Source of the DNA: Anaeramoeba flamelloides
Lineage: Eukaryota > Metamonada > Anaeramoebidae
Reading direction: 5' to 3'
Length of the DNA stretch: 64,000 bases
Assembly: GCA_027625915.1 (NCBI GenBank)
Contig: JANTQA010000021.1
Location: forward strand, 3,596,001 to 3,660,000
Within the stretch, counting starts at the first letter, position 1. The number at the start of each line of letters is the position of its first letter. The notes beneath the pieces are model-generated. The model saw only the letters and a list, made by a program, of their open reading frames with translations. It made no database searches and was not told the origin of the DNA. Shown piece after piece: positions 10,622-21,107 of this stretch. Position numbers and translations under genes: made by a program.

Positions 10622-11950
10622 CTGTTGACCATTGTGAAAAAAATTTGGGTCATTAAAAAAAATTGGGTCAGTCAAAAATTTGTTTTCGTTTTTTAAATAG
10701 TAAATATTAGCAAAATGGTTTTTGATCAAAGTAAAATTTTATGAACAAATCTTACATTTAATAAAAACCAAAGTCATTATCAATAATAATTTTCAAATGC
10801 AATATTAAATTGTTGCATTTGAAGCTTTTGGAATTACTGTGGAACTCCAAAAATACAAAAAATTTATTTTTAATTGTAAACTTTACTAAAAATAAGAGAA
10901 CTATTTAATAGGAAATATTAAAATCTATTAATTCAATAAGATATTTATCATTGTTAATAAACGCAAATTTATCACGGTTAATCTTAAATATCCTTTTAAA
11001 CCAAATTGAATCATAAATTCTTCCAAAAAAGATATTTTTTTCGAAAGAGGTTGTTTTCCACTAATGTTTACAATCAAAACTTCAAAATACCGAAATATCA
11101 AGATTTCAGAAACCATTTAAATTCTAAAAATCCTCATAGACAAACCTTAATTTAAAACTGTTATTAATTTTTGGTCTTCCCAAACAATAATTAACTTGAT
11201 CTTGTAATGTTTTCTAATAAAAAAAAATTAACATTTTTAGTAAAGTTTACAATTAAAAGTAAAATTTTGTTTTTTAGAGTTCCACAGTAATTTAAAAGCT
11301 TCAAATGCAACAATTTAATATTGCATTTGAAAATTATTATTGATAATGACTTTGGTTTTTATTAAATGTAAGATTTGTTCATAAAATTTTACTTTGATCA
11401 AAAATCATTTTGCTAATATTTACTATTTAAAAAACGAAAACAAATTTTTGACTGACCCAATTTTTTTTAATGACCCAAATTTTTTTCACAATGGTGAGAG
11501 AAAAATGTTGGACACAGAAAAATGTTTGGACACCATTTTTAATTGGGAACATTAGTAAAATTGAAAATCAAATCCTATTTGTAACTAGGTGAATTTTATA
11601 TAAATCCAGGTTTAAATGTGTTACAAGTTCATTAATATGTAGTGTGTGTAGAATAATCATTTGAATGGTTAATAACTAAAGTAGATCATGTTATTTTAAC
11701 AAAAATCCAAGTTTTAGTAAAGTTTACTATTAAATCAGAAAATGGTAATTTTTAAACTTGCTTTAGATTATAAGAGATAAGGTTTTGAAAAAGTAGAATT
11801 TCATTAATTGTTATTCTAATAAGTAGATTATTGTTATTTTCTTTAAGTTATTTCAAAAACGATTGAAGTTAAAAATCATTTTCAGTAATGTTCCCAATTA
11901 AAAAATGCTGACCAACTATTTTTCTCTGTACAACATTTTTCTCTCAACAG
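10622..11950. mobile_element. MITE family B, copy 1 (interrupted)
   Basis: The ends are CTGTTGA at 10622-10628 and its continuation GAGAAAAATGTTGG from 11498, with the right end CTCTCAACAG finishing at 11950 next to TA. Without the foldback element at 10629-11494 it would be about 460 bp. The inner part of its inverted repeat (TTTTTAATTGGGAACATTA) is shared with the element at 53977-54411, which defines the family. It has no coding content. Confidence 0.85.
10629..11494. mobile_element. Foldback element nested in a MITE
   Basis: An 866-bp element whose two arms, about 265 bp each (10629-10905 and 11225-11494), are near-perfect inverted repeats starting CCATTGTGAAAAAAATTTGG. It is flanked by a direct repeat TGA (10626-10628 and 11495-11497), a 3-bp target-site duplication. 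Removing it restores an end sequence that matches the far end of the host MITE. The loop of about 320 bp has no convincing gene. Confidence 0.9.
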
Positions 11951-12949
11951 TAAAAATCTTTTTTTGGAAAGCTGACTGAATATTTTGTTCCATTGGATCG
12001 ATATCGGTGTTTTTCGAAATTCTTTAATAATAAACCAATTTTGATAAAATTTTATATTTGATTTTATTGTAACCAAATACTACTTGAATTATAAGAATGA
12101 AAATCCCAGGAATATCAGTTTTTCAAAATAATTATTTAAGGGGTATTTATTTTAAAAATAATAACATTTGCCAATCTAAAAAACATCCAATAATTTGTAT
12201 TCTTAGATATCTGCAATAATTCTTTTTTATATACAAAGTCAATTTCATCTCGGTAGAATTCATTTTGAGTCTTTTATTTAACTCTAATCCAATTTTAAAA
12301 TTTATTAGTCGAAATTAAATACTTGTTAAAAATCAAAAAGTAATTTTTGACAAATAAAAAAAATCCAAAACAAAATTTTCAAAGTGAGACAATAAAAATT
12401 CTCTCCAAAACTCACATCCAACAACTACTATAACAGCACACCTCGTTAATGATTTTTTTTTATTTTTGAAATATTCCCAATATAAGAAAAATTATTACCT
12501 AAGGAAGAAACACAAAAATTGAAAATTACAGAATAACATTTTGAGGTTAAAAAAAACTTTCCATACTTAAATGATCAGAACTTTAATATAAAAAAACTCC
12601 CAAACATTCTTCTCTTTATAAAAATAACAAATTAATTCCAAAATGAGGATAAATAAACTACAAATTTATAATCAAGGTGGTTTCATTTATTTTCAAACAA
12701 ATTGTAGAATTATCAAAAATCTTATTGTTAAATCCTAAATAGGTTGGATCAAAGACAAAATTTGGCTAATTGTACTAGAGAAAAATCAAATCAATCAACT
12801 TTCCAAATGCAACTATTTACTGTTTTATTGTCCATATGTCAAGAAACTACAGAAAACAATCAAAGTTAAATTTATACATACATATTAAATCCTTAACAGT
12901 GTCTGATTTTTAATTATTCGTCTAATTATTGACTTAACTAGACATTGGC
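11951..12949. other. AT-rich intergenic with a MITE fragment
   Basis: 11951-11985 resembles one arm of the GGAAAGCTGAATG-type element also seen at 15060 and 28110. The rest is unremarkable AT-rich DNA without a gene. Confidence 0.4.
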
Positions 12950-13885
12950 TGAATCCCAAAAAAAGGGGGAACACTCAAAATAATAAAATTGGCAGAAAAA
13001 AAACTCTCAATTTATTGTATTTTTCTAAGCATGCAGTGAGTTCCACTTATCAGACACAAACTTTCAAGGAAATTTAAGGCACAGAAATATATAAAATTAA
13101 AGAAATATTTTTTGAATTGTTTTTTTTATATACAAATTTCTTTCAAAAGAATCTGAATTTTGTAGATTAATTACAGATTATCATTGTACCTTAAATTTCG
13201 TTGAAAGTTTGTGCTTTAAAAGTGGAACTGACTGTAATATATTCAACCACATCTAAGTAATTGAGTATTAATTTTTTTAAATATATCCATTTTTAACTAT
13301 CTAAAATAAAAAAAATATAAACTAAAAAATAAAAATTGGTCTGTCCAAAATGATAAAACAATTGATAAACAAAAAATTTTATAGTTTAATATCTTGAAAT
13401 TTCACATACTATTATTGACAATTTTGAAAAAAAAAGTTATAAACTTTTATGGTAAAATATCTTTTTTTTTTTAGATATCTATTTATTAAACTTTCCAACC
13501 AATTTTTTTTCCAACTTCAGTCCTTTTGTCAATTAATTCATAAGTTTTCTTAGTTTTTAGGTTGATAAAATTCAATCCCCAAATATCATAAAAAAATTTT
13601 CAGAAAATCGGAAAGTGAACAAAAAAGTTAAAAACATTTTTGTAAATTTATCAGTAGTGATCGATCAAATGATTAGATACCATCGACGAATTGTATCTGG
13701 TTTTTATATCTAACAAACTCAACTTTAATCTAGAGTTAATTATTGAAAAAAAATCACCAGATCTAATGAAAGAAGATTACGTAACTGGAAAAAGGGCAAT
13801 GAAAATACAAAAGAGATAAAACAAAAAATGAAAAAGTTTGTATAATCAAAATTATTTTCAAATTGAATGAAAAATGTTATTTTAT
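12950..13885. mobile_element. MITE family E, degraded copy with insertions
   Basis: Stretches at 12960-13025, 13290-13400 and 13640-13880 match, in order, the intact family E elements at 33008, 45272 and 49178 (CCAAAATGATAAAAC, TTGATCGATCAAATG-like and GTAACTGGAAAAAGG-like blocks). A family C element is inserted at 13034, and more sequence separates the later blocks. The divergence suggests an old copy. Confidence 0.6.
13034..13234. mobile_element. MITE family C, copy 2
   Basis: About 201 bp with ends CAGTGAGTTCCACTTATCAG and, at the right, AAAGTGGAACTGACTG followed by TA. The inner arm AAACTTTCAAGGAAATTTAA is repeated in inverse order. It sits inside the degraded family E element. Confidence 0.8.
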
Positions 13886-13887
13886 TA

Positions 13888-14078
13888 CCTCCAGTTCCAC
13901 TTTCAAGACACAAACACCAATGAAATTAAAGGCACAATAAAAAATCATAAATTAATCAAAATTCAGATTCTAGAAAAATAATTTGTAAAAAAAAAAACCA
14001 AATTTTGTGTCTTAATTGGACATTTTTTTGTGCCTTAAATTTCGTCGAAAGTTTGTGCCTTAAATTTGAAACTGACTA
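13888..14078. mobile_element. MITE family C, copy 3
   Basis: About 190 bp. The left end is CCTCCAGTTCCACTTTCAAG after TA, and the right end reads GTGCCTTAAATTTGAAACTG. The inner GCCTTAAATTTCGTCGAAAG arm matches the other copies. It directly abuts the LINE fragment that follows. Confidence 0.75.
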
Positions 14079-14079
14079 T

Positions 14080-14205
14080 AATGGTATTAATAAACAAGAT
14101 TCAATATCTTTATTAGCTCTAGTAGATAATCAAATTATGTTGGAAATTTTTAAACAATTTCTAAATTCGAGTTTAATATTTGGAGAGTGCCGTAGAGTGT
14201 CATAG
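14080..14205 (+). mobile_element. LINE 3' coding fragment
   Basis: The translated stretch INKQDSISLLALVDNQIM and the following 20 residues align with the last 35 residues of the LINE fragment that ends at 19438 (IQNKDSLFILSLVND). Only the extreme C-terminus is present. It is followed at once by a hairpin-string repeat. Confidence 0.6.
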
Positions 14206-14398
14206 AGTATCTAGGTTTTCTGTTTATTTGTTAAGTGTTCCAAGTTTTTTTTACTTTTCGAAATAAACAGAAAATTTAAATAAATTTTCAGTTTATTTCA
14301 AAAAGTAAAAAAAACCTAACGAAAATCTATCGATTTTCCTAATAAATAGAAAACTCAAGAAAACCTAACGCTAAACAAGAATAATTCTAAACTCCCCC
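14188..14398. repeat. Hairpin-string repeat, copy 1
   Basis: Concatenated palindromic units. TTTTCTGTTTATTTG, AAAATCTATCGATTTTCC and their complements alternate, bounded by AACCTAACG and by a GTGCCGTAGAGTGTC edge. The same edges and units recur at 18785, 23650, 27590, 36625 and 45838. Confidence 0.8.
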
Positions 14399-15059
14399 CT
14401 TAAATTACAATAAAAAAAAAAAAAAAACTAATTACTTCTTTCTTAAAATTTCCCAATGTGTTAAATTTCATTAATTTAAAACAAATTGCTTTCTTCAAGT
14501 ACAAAATCAATTTAATTTGATTTGTTCTAATATGAAGCTATTTTATAATTCCACTATTTTTGACAAAGTAAGTATCTTGTAACGTCTTTCGAGAAACAAT
14601 AACTCATTTGAAAAATGGAAAAAAAGGAAAAAAAAATCTTTGAGAGATCTCAAAAAGTGCAAAATATCGACACTTCGAAACCAACTCAGTTGTTCAAATA
14701 TATATTTTCAACACCATTCAAATTGGAAATTGAGTCTAACTCTTTGGCAGTTTTTTCTCAAAATATCCTTTTTTTTTATGATTGTTGATTTTTAGAGACC
14801 AATAATTCGTCGGTTGGTTAGTTTTTGGTTGGTGTTAGGCACTCATAAAAATTACACAAATTTTTATAATCCATTTCAGATAATTATTTTTACCGAAATT
14901 ACCCCATCGTCTTAAGAAATCATTTGAATCATTCAGTTTTATAAAAATTATGGAACATAAAATTGGTAAAATATACTTTCTCCCTCAAATTTTCTACTAA
15001 ATTTTTTAAAAAACTTAGAAAAAATTAGAGTTATAGACTAACCTAACTTTCTTTAGAAT
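14399..15059. other. AT-rich intergenic
   Basis: No gene. The block around 14450-14830 (ATTTCTTTAAT..AATTCGGTTT-like, then the GAGTCTAACTCTTTGGCAG part) resembles 51370-51760, so it belongs to another dispersed repeat. Confidence 0.4.
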
Positions 15060-15300
15060 AAACAGACTCTTAAAAATAAATTTCAAATTAAAAGATTAAA
15101 ATTTTCATTCAGCTTTCAAAAAAAATCACAAAATACGAACTAAAAAATAGAATATAAAAATTCCCATTTCGAAAAAAGGAAAATTTATAGTCTAAGCTTT
15201 TCTTTTAAGTACTAAAAATTTAAAATGGTGACATGATTGATAAAATCTTTTTTTTGGAAAGCTGAATGAAAATTTTGTTACATTTATTTTTCAACAAATA
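15060..15300. mobile_element. MITE family F, copy 1
   Basis: Inverted arms AAAATTTTCATTCAGCTTTC and GGAAAGCTGAATGAAAATTT about 150 bp apart, extending outward to CAACAAATAGTA. A second copy with the same arms lies at 28110-28335. It is non-coding. The exact ends are uncertain. Confidence 0.6.
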
Positions 15301-15421
15301 GTATTGCTGTGTTTGAATATTACCTTTTCTTGGTTGTTTTATCTTATGGGAAAAGGAAAATTGTAAAAAAAACCAAATTTATGATTCCTAAAAGTTAGGC
15401 GTGTAATAAAATTTAAGTTAA

Positions 15422-16841
15422 GGACTACGTTCCCACGCTTGAGGGGGTTGAGTAATTATGTTATTTCACTTTCGCTTCTCAAAAAAATTTTTCACACGTA
15501 AGAAATTGGACAAAAAAAAATACCTTCGTCTTTACCTTTTCACGAAGACTATTTTTCTTTGTTTTTCAATGAAAAGGAAAATTGAAAATAACAAAAAAAA
15601 TAATTGCAAAAAATGGCTTTTGGGGATTTTCCAGTGAATTTCAAATTTGAGAACATTTCAAACTTGTAAAAGTAAATTTAAAAAATATGTAGAACAGCTC
15701 TAGAAAATAGTGTAAGTTCTGAAAGTTGACCGTCAAATCTAAAACCGAGAAATTTCTGAAACCCTGTAATTCCTTTTTTCTGATCAATTGAAAATATTAG
15801 TAAAAAGTCAAAAATATACTCCCATTTTACAGATAAATAACCCAATTACCCAGCTACTTATAACCTTTCCAATTGATGTATTGGTTAAATATTCTGAATC
15901 CACCATTTTTAACTCTTTGGTGAATTCAGAAATCAAAAAAATCCAAAATTTGTAAAATTAATTGAGAATATGACTGAGGATGAAAATCCATTTTTGATTT
16001 TAAATTTTGAAATAAAAAACATTTTCATCCTTTTAAAATATTTGAAAGCATTTGAATTTGAGAGAGGCGTTTGGTAATTGCAAATTTACAAGAAATTATG
16101 AAAACGATTTTGTAAAAAAATAAATCCTCTAAGGTTACTAATAGAAATTTAAAATTTTGAAAAAATTATTAAACGAAAGATATAAAGTAAATATAACTCT
16201 TATTTCATAAAGGCAATAACAAAATAATTCTTATAAAGATGATTCCTAATAAATTTAGAATTTATCTAAAGGGAAAATCGCAATAAATTTGATTTTCAAT
16301 TTTCAGTAATGTTCTCAATTAATTTTAAAAATTTTGGATTTTTTTGATTTCTGAATTCACCAAAGAGTTAAAAATGGTGGATTCAGAATATTTAACCAAT
16401 ACCCCAATTGGAAAGGTTATAAGTAGCTGGGTAATTGGGTTATTTATCTGTAAAATGGGAGTATATTTTTGACATTTTACTAATATTTTCAATTGATCAG
16501 AAAAAAGGAATTACAGGGTTTCAGAAATTTCTGGGTTTTAGATTTTACAGTGAAACGTAAATTTGAGAACTTTTCAAACTTGTAAAAGTAAATTTAAAAA
16601 ATATTTAGGATGGCTTGGGAATTGTTTTGTGTTGATAGTTATGAAATGGAAATTCTAAATTATTAAAATCAAAATTTAGCATGATCTAACAAGGAAAACA
16701 TTATCTAAAAAGTGAAAATTGTGAAAATTTCACATTTTTTCGAAAAGAAACTCTCCTTGGACAAATATTACTTGTATTACATAACTTATTCACGGGTGAT
16801 TTTATCCATTATTTTACTGTTTTCACCTCAAAAGGTAGTCC
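15422..16841. mobile_element. TTAA-flanked element 1 (piggyBac-like ends)
   Basis: 1.42 kb between TTAA at 15418-15421 and TTAA at 16842-16845. The left end is GGACTACGTTCCCACGCTTG and the right end GGTAGTCC, an 8-base inverted match. The left 160 bp recurs at 42249-42402, also after TTAA. TTAA target duplication is the known hallmark of piggyBac-type transposons; no transposase is visible. Large internal inverted arms are described separately. Confidence 0.65.
15637..16608. repeat. Direct repeats enclosing long inverted arms
   Basis: A direct repeat of about 50 bp (AAATTTGAGAACATTTCAAA onward) lies at 15637-15692 and 16558-16608. Between them are two inverted arms of about 235 bp, 15734-15970 and 16312-16548, that are near-perfect complements. 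The layout suggests another transposon nested in the TTAA element, with a spacer of about 340 bp. Confidence 0.8.
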
Positions 16842-16845
16842 TTAA

Positions 16846-17107
16846 ACTATAAAGTGTTTTCAGAATTCGCAAAAAAACTTAATTTTTGAAAATAAAGGAT
16901 CAACAACCCATGTGTACAATTTAAAACACGCATTTATTATCTTAAAGCACAAAATAAATAATTATTACAAAACTTCTAAAAAACACAACTGCTACAAAAA
17001 AAAAAAAAACAATTCTCGATTACGAAAACATTTATTTTTTTAAAAAACACAAACAAAACATCAAACACGAGTTATTTAACATACTGTACTGATTATTTCG
17101 AATCTTG
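16846..17107. other. 5' flank of B-box gene
   Basis: AT-rich leader without recognisable promoter motifs. It contains stretches of A before the start codon, as seen ahead of other genes here. Confidence 0.35.
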
Positions 17108-18065
17108 ATGACCAGCCTTCCGACGAACTTAATGCACGAAACAACAAAAACTCAAAAAGAAGAAACAATTTGGTGTGACGTTTGTCTTCTTGAAGAAAAC
17201 AAAAAGGTACAAGCTTTCATTTATTGTCACGATTGTGACGAAAATATTTGCCAAAATTGTGATTCAATTCACAAAAGAGGAAAATTTAAAAAGCATAAAA
17301 GAGATCTAATTAAAAGTAAGTTGATCTTTTTCTTTTTTTTGAATCAAAATATATTTTTTTTTTTGGGAAATGTCAAACTTGGATTAATTTCCATCCACCC
17401 TCAAGAAATTTCTTTTGAGATTGTGTTTTTCACACAACAAAACTTTGTTTTTCTAAAAAAAATAAATTCTCTGTATCCAAAAAACAAACCAATAAGAGCA
17501 AGGAAATGAAGAAAATGACTTTGAACCAACAAAAAATTGCCGAATTCATAAAAATACCAAACTAACACGATACTGCAACATTTGCCAAAAGTTAATTTGT
17601 TCCGAATGTAGCTTTGAACATTCTGGCCACGAAACAATTTCCTTCGATCAACCAATCGATTTTTATCAAGAATTAATCAATGAACAAAAAAAATGTACTC
17701 AAGGACAACTTGACAATATTTGTCAAAAATTTGAACAATTAAATTACTCTGAAAAGAGCCTTCGAAAGGATCAAAAAATAATTTTAAATGAGATCTCTGA
17801 ATTTTATACAGACCAAAAAAAGCTTGTAGGTTTACTTGAAGAAAATGAAAAGAAAAAGATCAACAACTTTTTTTCTCAAATTTATCTATTTGTCAAAATT
17901 GAAAAACAAAAACAAAACAATTCATTCTCTTCAACTCAAAAACGAATCAACCAATTGAAAGAATTAGAAACAAGTATAGAACAATCCGAAAAGTTAAAAT
18001 TTTATCATCAATTATCAAAATTGGAATTACAAAAAAGTTTGCTCGTTTTTTTTTATTTTTTTTAA
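17108..18065 (+). CDS. Double B-box zinc-finger protein, two exons
   Basis: Exon 1 is 17108-17315 and exon 2 about 17503-18065, joined across a 187-base intron that starts GTAAGT. The phases agree and the product is 256 residues. Exon 1 carries a B-box1-like finger (WCDVC..CHDCDENICQNC..H..H). Exon 2 opens with a B-box2 (CRIHKNTKLTRYCNICQKLI, then CSECSFEHSGHE) and a coiled coil of about 130 residues, the order seen in TRIM-type proteins without RING. B-boxes bind zinc and mediate oligomerisation or scaffold assembly. The acceptor is ambiguous between 17496 and 17502. The protein stops in a Phe-rich tail (LLVFFYFF) coded by a T run, just where repeats begin, so the 3' part is probably lost or lies behind an unseen intron. 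The function is unknown beyond the domain family. Confidence 0.75.
17316..17502 (+). other. Spliceosomal intron of the B-box gene
   Basis: It starts GTAAGT and ends GCAAG. Removing it joins exon 1 (one base left over) to exon 2 (two bases) and connects the two zinc fingers in one frame. The next AG upstream, at 17496, would also keep the frame. Confidence 0.7.
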
Positions 18066-18162
18066 AACTTAAAATAACAGACTTTTATGTATTTGTAATA
18101 AGACTTAAAAAGGGAATTATTTCTAAATTTTAGTCATAAATTATCAATGAATATAGTCATTT

Positions 18163-18384
18163 TAAAAAAGTGAAAACTTTTTTTTTTTTTTTTTATGAGA
18201 TTGTTCGAATTAAAACTTTTTTAAAGTTTTTTAATTTTTCAGAAAGTGAGACTTTTTTTTGTACAGTGCTTTTCTTCAGACCCCAACCTCTACATCAAAT
18301 TTAAAGGTTGAGGCCTCGCTTTATTAAAAAAGAAAACTTTCAAAAAGTTTTCATTCCGACAAAGTTTTCACTTTTTGTATTAGC
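18163..18384. repeat. Small inverted-repeat segment
   Basis: AAAAAAGTGAAAACTTTTTT on the left is matched by AAAGTTTTCACTTTTT on the right, about 200 bp apart. A short stem GGTTGAGG/CCAACCT lies in the middle. It separates the B-box gene from the LINE fragment. A single arm recurs at 19457. Confidence 0.5.
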
Positions 18385-19438
18385 CAATTATTTTATGGAT
18401 TAGTTATATTTAATCTAACTCAAAAAGATTTCGACTCAATTGATGTTTGGATAAATAAAAAGATAACAAAATTCTTAAAAATTAATTCACATTCCCCAAG
18501 GATAATCTATGAAACTGAAGCAAAAATTGACCAAGTCAGATTTTCAATATATAAAAGAAGATATAAACTCAAAAAAAAATTAGAAATTCTTGGTTTTGGA
18601 CCTATATCCAAAATTTTAAAATTTTCAAAAAAGGATAATGAAAATATAAATTGGGAAATAGATAACTTAAAATTATTAGAATTAAATCTAAACCAATTTA
18701 GAGAAAACTTGATAATAAATTGTTCTGGATGGAAAGGTCAAGAATATTTAAAAATAATTAGATATAACAATAAAATAAATCAACAGCCGTGTCGTCAAGT
18801 GCCATAAAGTGCCTAGGTTTTCTTGAGGTTTTCTGTTTTATTTGTAAAATCAATAGATTTTTCAAATAAACAGAAAACTCAAGAAAACCTAACGGCGCTT
18901 TTCCAAAATTCAAATGAATAGAGAAAAATCAAAGATTTTACTCAATTCGTTTAAATTCTGGAAAAGCTAACGGCGGTTTTTTTTAATTTGAGAAATGAAA
19001 AAAAAATTTCTTCAATTTTCTTTTCATTTCTCAAATTAAAAAAAACCTAACGACAAAAAATATTTAAAATGGAAAGGATCAACTTCAATTTTAAAACTAA
19101 GAAACTTCACAAATTATTTAAAATGATATTCTTATGTTTATGATAAGAATAAAATAAAAACAAAATCATGCAACTTGTGTAAAAAATACCATAACACAGA
19201 AATAGATGAAGATATCGATCATTTTTTATGGAATTGCCCGTTCTATGAAAAAAATCGAAAAATCTGGATTAAAGAATTAATCCAAATAAATAAAAATAAT
19301 AAGAATAATATCAAAGATTTTATTCAAAATAAAGATTCATTATTCATCTTATCATTGGTCAATGATAAAGAAAATTATGATTCTCTGTTAAAATTTCTAA
19401 ACAAAAATTTAGAAATTAGGGCTGTAAGAGGAAATTAA
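18385..19438 (+). mobile_element. LINE 3' fragment with zinc knuckle, interrupted
   Basis: Translation of 18394-18790 gives a LINE-type region after the RT core (FDSIDVWINKKITKFLKINS, then SPRIIYETEAKID). After a hairpin-string insert the frame resumes at about 19060 (LKWKGSTSILKLRNFTNYLK) and has a stop near 19123. The C-terminal knuckle reads CNLC..H..C (CNLCKKYHN, then IDHFLWNCPFY) and the frame ends at 19438. The reverse-transcriptase core and 5' half are missing, so this is a dead 5'-truncated copy of a non-LTR retrotransposon. Confidence 0.8.
18785..19058. repeat. Hairpin-string repeat, copy 2 (inside LINE)
   Basis: Begins with the GTGCCATAAAGTGCCTAGG edge and ends AACCTAACGAC. It contains four successive hairpins: TTTTCTGTTT..AAACAGAAAA, then GAATAGAGAAAAATC with its mirror, then a TTTAATTTGAGAAATGAAAA pair. 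It interrupts the LINE reading frame. Confidence 0.85.
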
Positions 19439-19535
19439 TTTCCTCCCTTCAAAATAAAAAAAAAAAAAGTTTTCACTTTTTGAAAATAGAGAACCACGAA
19501 AAATGTTTTAAAAAGTTAGTATTTTTTTAAAATTA

Positions 19536-20024
19536 CAGTGGTGTAAATAATCCGTGTTGACAACCTTTAACCCATTACAAAAATTTAACTCATGTTTTTT
19601 TTTTTTCAGACTTGGGTATTGGAAGACCAGAAGACACATATATATATTCTTGGTTCAGATTCAAATTGACTTAGAGGTTAGATCTTTGATTAGTCCAAAT
19701 GGCTCAATTATATTAAATGCTTTTGTTTCAAAAATTTCATCATATTTACAAAATTTGTGAGATAAAAATGATTTTTTATAAAAAAATCAAAAAATGAAAT
19801 AATGCTCATTTTTTTGTTATCAAAAAATTACATTTTAATCTTTCCATATCTTCATAATTCTTTTTTAAAATTTATTTAAAGAACCCTATTTCTTGTTTAT
19901 ATACTCTTGTCGTCCCATTGATTTGGCTTTTTTATTTCTACAGTCAGCCAATATTTTATGAAAGAGTTGAATTTTAGTAATGGGTTAAAATAAAAAAACA
20001 TGGGTTATTTACACCTGTGTACTG
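19536..20024. mobile_element. MITE family G (TA target, CAGT ends)
   Basis: 489 bp between TA at 19534-19535 and TA at 20025-20026. The left end is CAGTGGTGTAAATAATCCGT and the right end ACACCTGTGTACTG. The inner TTTAACCCATTACAAAAATT arm has its complement near 19975. The CAGT start and TA target fit Tc1/mariner. It lies just after the LINE fragment. Confidence 0.8.
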
Positions 20025-20341
20025 TAGAATATTAAAAATTTAATTGTGTTACAAGAGTAACGATGATCAAAATAACCAAATTTTTTTCAAACTAATAAGA
20101 TTTTTAATTGGTTTTTTTAAGGCAATAGGTACATTTTATCATTTTGGGCATTTTTGAATCGAAAAAATCTTCATGAAGTTCAAGGTGTAGATCTTTCTTT
20201 TAATTTTTAAAACTCTATGGTTGAAATTTCAAACAACTATTACAAAAATATAAATTGAGATCTTGCCATTTTTTGTTGAGTTGGTAATTTTTTGTTAAAA
20301 AAATATACATTTAAATTCAATAAAATCTTAAAACCTTTTAA
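20025..20341. other. AT-rich spacer
   Basis: Contains TTAAGGCAATAGGTACATTT near 20107, which resembles the left end of the TTAA element at 42403 (TTAAGGGGATAAGTACATTT), so a degraded element end is likely. No gene. Confidence 0.4.
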
Positions 20342-21103
20342 GGGATTAGTGTCGACCAAGGAGAAGCCTAAGATTAAAGTAAGTTGTTATTGGGTGGAAA
20401 TCAAAAAAGTGAGCCATGATTCAAATGTCACGTAAAAAACCGATTAGCCAAGTAGTGATAAAAGTTGTTCTTATAAATTAAAAATGACCCCTTGTATTAG
20501 TAAAAAACTCCAACAATTTCAGAAAAAAAATCTGCATTTCGCTACGAAATTTAAAGGTTGAATTATCAATATTCAGACTCAAAAGTTGCAAAATATCTTT
20601 CAAAAAATTGTTACAAAAGTAGATTAGTAACTAAAAAATTCAATTATTTTAAAATTAAATAATTAACTAAATAGATTTGTTTGACAAATTATTTTTGAAA
20701 TATTGGAGAAACAGATTGATGTTGCACTTAGCTTTATAAAAAAGCAAACAAAACTAAATAGTCTTTGGGTTTTCCGGTTGATGATTATTGAGTTAATCTT
20801 TGAAATTAAAAAATTAAAAAAATTGTTACTTTAATATGTTCTAGATGAATTATTAAAGACCAAAATACTATTATTTTGAGTTTCTATTTTTAGATTGGGA
20901 AAAGTAATTTTAAAAAAAATTACCAAAATGAAAATTTTTTTATCGTGATCATTAGTAAAAAATGCAATAATTTATTGTGCAATAAGATTTCTAATAGATT
21001 TTTTCGAGTTACAGAAGCTATTTGAGCCATTGCGGACTAATATCATTTACACCCAATTACAACATACTTTGGTTATAGAGAAATCTAGGGTGGTGCTAAT
21101 GCC
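20342..21103 (+). mobile_element. TTAA-flanked element 2, copy 1
   Basis: 762 bp between TTAA at 20338-20341 and TTAA at 21104-21107. The left end is GGGATTAGTGTCGACC and the right end GGTGGTGCTAATGCC. A copy of almost the same length (764 bp) lies in the opposite orientation at 28761-29524 with matching ends, which fixes the borders. It is non-coding, with a piggyBac-like target. Confidence 0.85.
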
Positions 21104-21107
21104 TTAA

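Noticed and set aside
14188-14398. CRISPR-like array reading of the hairpin strings
   Set aside because: Units alternate in orientation and form hairpins, there are no equal-length unique spacers, and the genome is eukaryotic with introns.
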